From NCBI GenBank assembly GCA_028710655.1, contig JAQTTS010000155.1, positions 1-5,594 on the forward strand: a DNA stretch of 5,594 nucleotides, in the 5' to 3' direction. Both the position numbers and the translations under genes were made by a program. Within the stretch, counting starts at the first letter, position 1, and the number at the start of each line of letters is the position of its first letter. Shown one piece after another: positions 1 to 5,470 of the stretch. Source of the DNA: Dehalococcoidales bacterium. GTDB taxonomy: Bacteria; Chloroflexota; Dehalococcoidia; Dehalococcoidales; UBA5760. The notes under the pieces are model-generated. The model ran no database searches and had not been told where the DNA came from. It saw only the letters and a program-made list of their open reading frames with translations.

Positions 1-129
1 ATGGGCGGTGGCCCGTTACCCCAGCCATATAAGAGCCCGGACGTAATTAAAGCCCTCACGGAAGACGAGCTGCTCTACCTGATTACCGCCGTGCAGGGCG
101 AGACACCTGGACAGAGAAAAAACGCATAA
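1..129 (+). CDS. Tail assembly chaperone, short (G-like) product, probably 5'-truncated by the window
   Basis: The reading frame is open from base 1 to the TAA at 127-129 (42 codons visible). An ATG sits at base 1, but no upstream sequence is available to judge it. G-like chaperones are usually over 100 aa, so this is more likely the C-terminal part of a gene entering from the left. The visible protein has an acidic helical segment (SPDVIKALTEDELLYLI, about residues 12-28) and ends GQRKNA. The assignment rests on context: it lies directly upstream of a tape measure gene and ends two codons after an in-phase A AAA AAC heptamer leading to a -1 frame extension, which is the signature layout of siphovirus G/GT tail chaperones. 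In that family the short form binds tail tube subunits and the extended form loads them onto the tape measure; neither is in the mature virion. The residues themselves do not identify the family. Confidence 0.6.
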   Translation: MGGGPLPQPYKSPDVIKALTEDELLYLITAVQGETPGQRKNA

Positions 130-365
130 AGGCCCTTGCTGACGAACTGATAGATGGCAAAGGGCAAACCCCAGAAAGCCTCGTTGATGTGATATGTCGG
201 TCGTTCGGATGCACTCCAAGGGAAGCATTGAGACAGAACCCCACATTGGTGTTTGGTGTGCTTGAGGCACGTTTAGCCAAGGCGGCCAAGGCACAACACA
301 ACGAGGATGTGACCAAGTTCACCCCGGAGATGACCAAAATTTGGACCGAGTTGGTGATGAGTTAA
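1..365 (+). CDS. Tail assembly chaperone, -1 frameshifted (GT-like) fusion product, 5' partial
   Basis: Expected as join(1..123,123..365): after decoding AAA AAC in the zero frame, ribosomes slip back one base and continue with CGC at 123. The -1 frame is open from 51 to the TAA at 363-365 and has no ATG until 330, so it has no credible start of its own, which argues for entry by frameshifting. The extension is 80 residues: RIKALADELIDGKG, then a central GCTPREALRQNP segment, then LEARLAKAAKAQ and a Trp-containing tail IWTELVMS. A TP-x-EAL-type turn followed by a basic helix is seen in T-domain-like chaperone extensions, though I judge this by general resemblance only. Its stop overlaps the tape measure ATG (TAATG), so translation of the two is probably coupled. 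In lambda the equivalent GT protein bridges the tape measure and the tail tube protein. A separate small gene with a rare start is the alternative. Confidence 0.65.
117..123 (+). promoter_or_regulatory. Programmed -1 ribosomal frameshift slippery heptamer (A AAA AAC)
   Basis: The heptamer AAAAAAC is in the X XXY YYZ phase relative to the zero frame (codons AAA 118-120 and AAC 121-123). After slippage both tRNAs re-pair on AAA AAA. The zero-frame stop follows two codons later (127-129) and the -1 frame is then open for 80 codons. This sequence is an established class of -1 slip site. Confidence 0.75.
132..165 (+). promoter_or_regulatory. Stem-loop likely stimulating the -1 frameshift
   Basis: GCCCTT (132-137) plus GC (138-139) can pair with GC (157-158) plus AAGGGC (160-165), giving an 8-bp stem with one bulged A at 159 and a 17-nt loop. 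It begins 8 nt after the slippery heptamer, within the usual spacing for stimulatory structures. The pairing was found by eye and no folding energy was computed. Confidence 0.5.
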
Positions 366-2902
366 TGGCGAGTTCGAGCACTCTCAGAGTCTTGCTAACA
401 GCCGAGGACCAAGCCACAGCCAAGATCAAGGCCCTCAAAAAAGAGACCGACTCTTTAGCTGGCGTGGTCATGCGGAATCACAGGCAGATAGGTATGGCAA
501 TGACTGCCTTTGGCGCGTCTGTGACGGCGGCGGCTGGGTTGGCCGTCAAGGCGGCGGCAGAAGTCGAGCAGACCAAAGGGGCGTTTCAGCGGCTGGCTAA
601 AGCAAACGGGGAGTCAGCAGATGATATCCTGAAGGCCCTCAAAGAATCCTCTAAGGGGACTATCTCTGCCAACGATTTGATGCTGGCCGCTAACCGGGCA
701 ATGGTGCTGGGCGTAGCCAAGAATACGACCCAATTTACAAAGCTTATGGAGATTGCGCGTGATCGGTCTCGCGCTATGGGCTCCACTGCTACCCAAGCCT
801 TTAACGATATCGTGACCGGCATCGGTCGCGGTTCCCCTCTGATCCTCGATAACCTCGGAATAATCGTTGACCTCACGGAAGCCAATCAAGACTACGCGAA
901 GGCTGTAGGGAAAGCGACCAATCAACTGACCGAAGCTGATAAACAGCAGGCCCTGTTGAATGCCGTGCTCAAGCAGGGGGAAACCTCCATTGACAGAACT
1001 GCCCTGGCTACTCTCACCACAGCGGAGAGATTCCAACAACTCAAGGCTCAAATATCTGATACGGCAGCGACGCTCGGAACAGCTCTACTCCCAATTGTGG
1101 CGAAAGTGGTGGGCGCATTGGCTGATGTTATCGGGAAGTTCTCTGCATGGGCAGAGGACAACAAGGAACTTGCAGGGGCGATAACAATTGCAGGTAGCGC
1201 AGTGGGGATATTGGCAACGGCTATCGGGCCGCTATTGATTATGCTGCCATCGCTCATTAAGGGACTGGCGATGGCCTCTGCTGGGCTCAAAACATTAGCT
1301 GCGTCCATTGTAGGTGCAGAGTCAGCGGCAAAAGGCGCAAGTGCTCTGACTGTTATGGGCAAGGCGGGGCTTTGGGGAGCCGGTATTGCGGCTGGTATAG
1401 GAGTCGGAGCAGCGGCCATAAATGCGTTTACCCATAGTTCTCTGCCTAAGTTGCTCTTTGGGGTGCAAGAGGTCAATAAGGAAATGTTGCAGTTGACCGA
1501 CCGGCTAAAGGCCTCTGGTTCTGAATGGACGATATCGGGTGCGTCGTTATCCAGTGAAGAGTATCAGCAGAGAGTTGCTGCACAGAAGGCGGCAACCAAA
1601 GCATTATATGAGGCTCAACAAAAATCAAAGGCCGCTATTGCTACGGCTAACGAGGAATGGACCAAGTATTTAACCTCTATTAGCCAAGGGGCCAAAATCT
1701 GGGACTCGTTCGGGATTTCTGGCGAAGAGGCGTTATCTGTTATCTCTCTCATGACCGGGAAAACAGCTGATGAACTTGCAGGGTTGTTTTCGGAGGCTGA
1801 GATCGGGTCCGATGACTGGCGGGAGAAATGGGAAGAGATGGCGGCCACAGCGGGAACGACTGGGGAAGCATTCTCGGCGGCAATCGGTGATATCAGATCC
1901 TCAATCACTGGCGAATTGACTGTAGCCTTAGATGATGCGGCAAAGAAGCTCGCAGAATACGAAGGCGCACTGTCTGATGCTATCCGATATCAGGATGAAG
2001 CCAAAGAGTCGGTGCGGCAATGGCAGGCTGAATACAGGCGATTGAGCGATGAGATATCAGGGGTAAATGAGATTCTCGGGTTGGCCAGGAGTCCCAATCT
2101 TGAGGGCATGGCTGAATATGAGGACCAGATATTTGACCTCAATCAGCAATTGAAAGAGCTTGACCTGTCGGCGTTGACGGGTGGGATCTCTGGGGAGGCA
2201 TACGAGACACAACGGCAGGCCCTAGAGGACAGCATCAAACAATTGGAGTTGATGCGTGATATCGAATTCGATCCTCTTATCCGGGCACTGGATGACTCAG
2301 CAGATAGGATAGAGGGAATCGGGCGCTATGGGGAGGTAGCGTTTGAAACACTGAAAGCGGGGCTTGACGCTCTGAAGGACAGCGCACTCCCTGAACTTCA
2401 GGCCAAATTGGAAGAAACCGGTATATCCCTTCAGAACGCCCTCGATATCCAAGAGGCTGCGGATAAGGCGGTTGAAGTCTGGCAAACGATGGTGGATAAC
2501 CAGAAGACCGCAATTGATGACCTCCTGGATAAGATGAACGAACTCAAGACCGCGACCATCGAAAGTATCGACTCCTTAGCGGCCATGAAACAGGCAGCAC
2601 AGGAGGCGATAGCGGCGGCGGCCCAGGCCAATGCGGGGATAACAGTCCCGGGGCAGAATCAACCAATAACACTCCCAGGATACGCCAACGGCGGCATCGT
2701 ACCGGGGCCAATCGGGGCTCCCCAAGTGGCAGTTGTACATGGGGGGGAGAGAGTCACTCCGGCCGGAGTCGGCGGCGGTGTAACCGTTGTCCTCCAAGGT
2801 CCAATGTTCCTTGGTGGCGAGTCGGACGCGCGGAAACTGGCAGACATTATCGGGGCCGAACTGCAACGGAAATCAAGGGGCGGTTATGCCCTGTCGAGGT
2901 AA
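365..2902 (+). CDS. Phage tail tape measure protein
   Basis: This 845-aa protein would set tail length and occupy the tail tube lumen until DNA ejection. The N-terminus (residues 6-30, TLRVLLTAEDQATAKIKALKKE) is a common tape-measure opening. A long alpha-helical, Ala-rich body follows, with hydrophobic segments at about 271-307 (many Ile/Leu/Ala, GPLLIMLPSLIKGLAMA) and 335-355 (GLWGAGIAAGIGVGAAAINAF region), then a long charged, coiled-coil-like stretch at about 516-758. The C-terminus carries a Gly/Pro-rich segment starting near Tyr773 (ANGGIVPGP, then VVHGGERVTP), a typical tape-measure tail motif. By the usual rule of about 0.15 nm per residue the tail would be roughly 125-130 nm. I see no lytic or peptidase domain. 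I chose ATG 365 because it overlaps the chaperone stop (TAATG); an in-frame TTG at 341 with a distant GGAG would add eight residues. The assignment is strong; the start is less certain. Confidence 0.92.
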   Translation: MASSSTLRVLLTAEDQATAKIKALKKETDSLAGVVMRNHRQIGMAMTAFGASVTAAAGLAVKAAAEVEQTKGAFQRLAKANGESADDILKALKESSKGTISANDLMLAANRAMVLGVAKNTTQFTKLMEIARDRSRAMGSTATQAFNDIVTGIGRGSPLILDNLGIIVDLTEANQDYAKAVGKATNQLTEADKQQALLNAVLKQGETSIDRTALATLTTAERFQQLKAQISDTAATLGTALLPIVAKVVGALADVIGKFSAWAEDNKELAGAITIAGSAVGILATAIGPLLIMLPSLIKGLAMASAGLKTLAASIVGAESAAKGASALTVMGKAGLWGAGIAAGIGVGAAAINAFTHSSLPKLLFGVQEVNKEMLQLTDRLKASGSEWTISGASLSSEEYQQRVAAQKAATKALYEAQQKSKAAIATANEEWTKYLTSISQGAKIWDSFGISGEEALSVISLMTGKTADELAGLFSEAEIGSDDWREKWEEMAATAGTTGEAFSAAIGDIRSSITGELTVALDDAAKKLAEYEGALSDAIRYQDEAKESVRQWQAEYRRLSDEISGVNEILGLARSPNLEGMAEYEDQIFDLNQQLKELDLSALTGGISGEAYETQRQALEDSIKQLELMRDIEFDPLIRALDDSADRIEGIGRYGEVAFETLKAGLDALKDSALPELQAKLEETGISLQNALDIQEAADKAVEVWQTMVDNQKTAIDDLLDKMNELKTATIESIDSLAAMKQAAQEAIAAAAQANAGITVPGQNQPITLPGYANGGIVPGPIGAPQVAVVHGGERVTPAGVGGGVTVVLQGPMFLGGESDARKLADIIGAELQRKSRGGYALSR
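2896..2900 (+). promoter_or_regulatory. Ribosome binding site for the tail hub gene
   Basis: GAGGT lies in the last codons of the tape measure gene, followed by a 5-nt spacer to ATG 2906. It decides the start and suggests coupled translation. Confidence 0.7.
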
Positions 2903-2905
2903 CGA

Positions 2906-4378
2906 ATGAGTTGGCCTGAGTATATCGTCGGCATAGATTGGGATAATGACGGCTCTTTTGAGGGCTTCACGTATGATTTCCCGATCATATTCGGGGCCCC
3001 AAGTGGCGATGACAATATCACAGATGACGTTATGAGGCTATCGTGGAGTCGAGGTCGCGACGCAGAGCTTGAGAGAGCCACGGCGGGGACCTGCGAGATC
3101 ACCCTCAAGAATCCGGACGGCAAATACTCTCCCTCAAACTCGGGAGGGGACCTCTACGGAAAGTTGCTACCCGGAAGACCTGTAATTATAATGGCTTACT
3201 TTGGTGGCACTCTGTATAGCCTCTGGAGAGGGAAAACTGAGCGGATCGTACCCTCCCCTCGATGGGATGCCCAGACCTGTTACATCTACTGCGTGGATGG
3301 GTTTGACGTGCTGAAGCGTGCAGAGATAACGACTGAGCTTTACACGGATGAACTCACTGGAACATTGGTTGGCAACATCCTCGATGAGGTGGGGTGGGCT
3401 GCAGGAGACAGGGATATTGAGGTGGGAATTGATACCGTCCCTCTGGGGTATTGGAGTCAAGTTTCGGCCCTGTACGCATTGCAGGAAATCGAAGAGTCAG
3501 AATGTGGGTTCTTCTACATCGACCACAGGGGATATGCGCGTTTTGAGGATCGGCATTACAGAATGGGCCTTACCTCATCGGAAACCTTCGACAACTCAAT
3601 GTGTGATATCAGTTACGACCTGTCCTCTCGCGGCATCTACAACAGCATAATGGCCTCGTATACCGAGAAGACTCTCGGGGTTGAGTCTGAACTCTGGCGG
3701 CTCTCCGAAGTGCCGCTCCTGGCTGCAGGTGAAACTAGAACTTGGTGGGGAGACTATCAAGGATTAGCCACCAATCAACTCGATCCAGTAGCAACCACCG
3801 ACTACACCGCGAATATGCTGGCGAACGGGACAGGCGCGGACATGACGGCCAGCGTCACGGTTACACCGACACACTTTGCCGGATCGACCAAGCTCGTTGT
3901 TGTGAATGGCGCGGGAGTAGCGGTATATCTCACGCTCTTAAAAGTACGCGGCGATCTATATTCTGACGGTGACAAAACGTCTGTCAAGTCAGACGATTCA
4001 ACATCGCAGACGGCGTACCAGAAACGGGACCGGACGCTTGATGCTCAGTTCATGGCGTCGGTTGACCAGTGCCAGCAGTATTGCGACTACGTGCTGGCAA
4101 AAACAAAGGATGTTTGGCCAGACATCGATATGACGCTCAAAAACCGAAGTGATACTGTACTGACTGCAATCTTGAATCGGGCGATATCCGACCGGATCAC
4201 CGTGCAAAATACCGAACTCGGACTCGATGATGACTATTTTATCAATGCTGTGCAACATGACGTTGACATGAAAATGAAGACCCATAAATGCAAGTGGACT
4301 CTGAGGTCGGCCACCCCTGAGTTATTCTGGGTACTCGATCTTTCCGAACTGGATAGCACAACGAAATTGGCATATTAG
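2906..4378 (+). CDS. Tail hub / minor tail (tail-tip) protein
   Basis: This 490-aa structural protein directly follows the tape measure gene (3-nt gap), where the distal tail and hub proteins of siphoviruses are encoded. Its start is fixed by GAGGT at 2896-2900, five bases before the ATG. The N-terminus holds an IDWDNDGSFEG segment (residues 10-20), a form I associate with phage minor tail proteins, followed by a beta-rich domain with LKNPDGKYSP and LLPGRPV motifs. A middle insertion, about residues 273-352, is Thr/Val/Gly-rich and looks like a separate beta domain. The C-terminal part has DRITV (429-433), then a DDDYFINAVQHDVD segment and a beta-strand KCKWTLRS, a layout common at the end of gp27/Tal-like hub domains (product turn, link to ligand loop, His-containing strand). 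There is no signal peptide, membrane segment or peptidase motif. Hub function is inferred from position and these patterns; a baseplate or upper minor tail role is possible. Confidence 0.7.
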   Translation: MSWPEYIVGIDWDNDGSFEGFTYDFPIIFGAPSGDDNITDDVMRLSWSRGRDAELERATAGTCEITLKNPDGKYSPSNSGGDLYGKLLPGRPVIIMAYFGGTLYSLWRGKTERIVPSPRWDAQTCYIYCVDGFDVLKRAEITTELYTDELTGTLVGNILDEVGWAAGDRDIEVGIDTVPLGYWSQVSALYALQEIEESECGFFYIDHRGYARFEDRHYRMGLTSSETFDNSMCDISYDLSSRGIYNSIMASYTEKTLGVESELWRLSEVPLLAAGETRTWWGDYQGLATNQLDPVATTDYTANMLANGTGADMTASVTVTPTHFAGSTKLVVVNGAGVAVYLTLLKVRGDLYSDGDKTSVKSDDSTSQTAYQKRDRTLDAQFMASVDQCQQYCDYVLAKTKDVWPDIDMTLKNRSDTVLTAILNRAISDRITVQNTELGLDDDYFINAVQHDVDMKMKTHKCKWTLRSATPELFWVLDLSELDSTTKLAY

Positions 4379-4382
4379 GGGG
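4377..4382 (+). promoter_or_regulatory. Ribosome binding site for the fibre-like gene
   Basis: AGGGGG overlaps the TAG stop of the preceding gene (4376-4378) and is 5 nt from ATG 4388. It supports this start and one shared transcript. Confidence 0.7.
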
Positions 4383-4387
4383 CTCTT

Positions 4388-5203
4388 ATGGCTTGGGCAA
4401 ATCCGCGCACTTGGTCAGTAGGGGAGGTGGTTACTGCTGCCATTCAGAATGCCCATATCCGTGACCTGTTCCGTTATCTCAAGGGCCTCGACGGCGTACC
4501 CACAATCGAATCTGGCCTGATCATCGATAACACGGACGGAGACGAATACCTCAAACTCCCATTGCTTTCCACGGCTGAGGCGGCCTCTGTTCTCGGGGCT
4601 GAAGGTAAACTTGCCTTCGATGAGCAGACACATGCTCCTAAGTATCACAACGGCACGGCAGTCAAGCAGGTGAATCTCCTGTCAGATTGTGGTATAGGAA
4701 GTCAAGCGCAAGGCGACATTCTCTATTTTGACGGATCGACTTGGGCCAGGTTGGGAGCATCAACCAGTGGGTATGTCCTCAAAACGCAGGGCGCCGGGGC
4801 TAATCCGATATGGGACGGCGGGGCAAGAGGGTTGGCTGCCGCCGGGAATGCCCTCCTTGTCTCCAATGACGCCGCGTCATATAACCAGGAAACAAGTTAC
4901 ACTCTGGCGAAAACTATCTATCTGTGCGACCGCGGCGGGACATACCGCATTAAATTTGACCTCCAAAATGTCAACGGAACGGGGACGACATACGGAAAAA
5001 TCTATCGCAATGGGACTCCGGTAGGCACCGAGAGAACGAAAGCAGACAACGTTTTTGAGACTTTTTCAGAAGATATATCCGGTTGGAGTGCAGGGGATAG
5101 CGTACAGCTCTATTGTTATGGCAACCCTGCCTCTGGCCCGCGCGTAGACTTTCGAAATCTGAGAGTATACGCCTCGATACGCGAAGTCTCATCCTCAACA
5201 TAG
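4388..5203 (+). CDS. Tail fibre-like virion protein with C-terminal beta-sandwich
   Basis: This 271-aa protein probably sits at the tail tip or another exposed virion site. The N-terminal 35 residues (ANPRTWSVGEVVTAAIQNAHIRDLFRYLKG) form a short module I recognise from the start of phage fibre and tip proteins of the form W-x-x-GE-V-VTAA-x-x-N-x-HIRD; it probably attaches the protein to the tail. Next come two fibre-type repeats: LAFDEQTHAPKYHNGTAVKQV (about residues 75-97) and GDILYFDGSTWARL (109-122) with GYVLKTQGAGANPIWDGG following, the usual linker pattern of trimeric fibres. Residues about 150-271 are rich in alternating Thr/Gly/aromatic strands (TYRIKFDLQNV, GKIYRNGTPVG, DSVQLYCYG, VDFRNLRVYASI), as in a jelly-roll or C1q/carbohydrate-binding-like head. 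That head may contact the host surface, but the ligand cannot be read from sequence. The 271-aa length is short for a full receptor-binding fibre, so a tip or decoration protein is an alternative. Confidence 0.72.
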   Translation: MAWANPRTWSVGEVVTAAIQNAHIRDLFRYLKGLDGVPTIESGLIIDNTDGDEYLKLPLLSTAEAASVLGAEGKLAFDEQTHAPKYHNGTAVKQVNLLSDCGIGSQAQGDILYFDGSTWARLGASTSGYVLKTQGAGANPIWDGGARGLAAAGNALLVSNDAASYNQETSYTLAKTIYLCDRGGTYRIKFDLQNVNGTGTTYGKIYRNGTPVGTERTKADNVFETFSEDISGWSAGDSVQLYCYGNPASGPRVDFRNLRVYASIREVSSST

Positions 5204-5207
5204 GAGG
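5202..5207 (+). promoter_or_regulatory. Ribosome binding site for the 73-aa gene
   Basis: A full AGGAGG consensus overlaps the TAG stop of the fibre-like gene (5201-5203) and is 5 nt from ATG 5213. It is the strongest site in the window and argues that this small ORF is really translated. Confidence 0.75.
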
Positions 5208-5212
5208 CAGTT

Positions 5213-5434
5213 ATGGAACTGGTAATAGATTACAACGACTCAACTGAAAAGGCGGAGATTGTGACCTCACAGAATATGAAGGGGCTCATTTTAGTCGAGG
5301 ATCAGATATATGAGGATGGTAGGCATTTGATCTTTGCGGACAAACTGCCACTAGACCCCAAAGAAATTTATGCCGCAGCCAAAGCAGACAGCGAGCGGAT
5401 AGCGATAATCGCCCAGAAACTTGGACTTATTTGA
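5213..5434 (+). CDS. Small phage protein of unknown function, 73 aa
   Basis: I do not recognise this protein. It is acidic to neutral, with no signal peptide and no clear membrane helix. The N-terminal half looks beta-rich (MELVIDYN, KAEIVTSQ, GLILVEDQIY, RHLIFADKLP). A hinge LPLDPKEIY leads to a C-terminal helix (residues about 51-72) ending IAIIAQKLGLI, which could pack on a partner. It is the fourth consecutive gene of the tail block, has a consensus AGGAGG site, and lies 9 nt after the fibre-like gene, so it is very likely expressed with the tail proteins. Small genes in this position often encode fibre chaperones or tail accessory factors, but nothing in the residues proves that here. 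Its stop codon is 8 nt from the inserted IS605-type right end, and its last four codons fall within the implied guide of that element's RNA. The reading frame is intact. Confidence 0.75.
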   Translation: MELVIDYNDSTEKAEIVTSQNMKGLILVEDQIYEDGRHLIFADKLPLDPKEIYAAAKADSERIAIIAQKLGLI

Positions 5435-5450
5435 GGTGACGAGTCAACCA

Positions 5451-5470
5451 CCGTCAGCTAAAGCAGACGG
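5451..5470 (-). repeat. Right-end terminal hairpin of the IS605-type element
   Basis: On the minus strand CCGTC-T-GC (5470-5463), loop TTTA, then GC-T-GACGG (5458-5451): a 7-bp stem with one T/T mismatch. An unpaired or mismatched base in the stem is typical of hairpins recognised by TnpA. The tnpB stop codon lies in the 3' arm. Confidence 0.75.

Noticed and set aside
16..337. Two minus-strand ORFs of 92 and 84 codons over the chaperone region
   Set aside because: They lie opposite a region fully explained by the frameshifted chaperone, have no clear RBS, and their translations show no domain-like composition.
341..364. TTG at 341 as the tape measure start (eight extra residues)
   Set aside because: It has only a GGAG about 11 nt upstream, whereas ATG 365 forms a TAATG overlap with the chaperone stop and opens directly on a typical tape-measure N-terminus. 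It remains a possible alternative.
1048..1476. Long minus-strand ORF (142 codons) inside the tape measure gene
   Set aside because: An Ala/Pro/Ser-rich shadow produced by the Ala/Gly-rich hydrophobic segment on the + strand; other antisense ORFs in the window were rejected likewise.
1910..2640. Internal sequence repeats in the helical part of the tape measure protein
   Set aside because: The stretch is coiled-coil-like with general Glu/Lys/Leu periodicity, but I could find no repeated unit of fixed length or conserved Trp/Phe spacing.
5451..5470. Rho-independent terminator for the phage operon
   Set aside because: On the + strand the hairpin is followed by CTTGTCCCTT, not a T tract, and the minus-strand reading as an IS605 right end explains it better.
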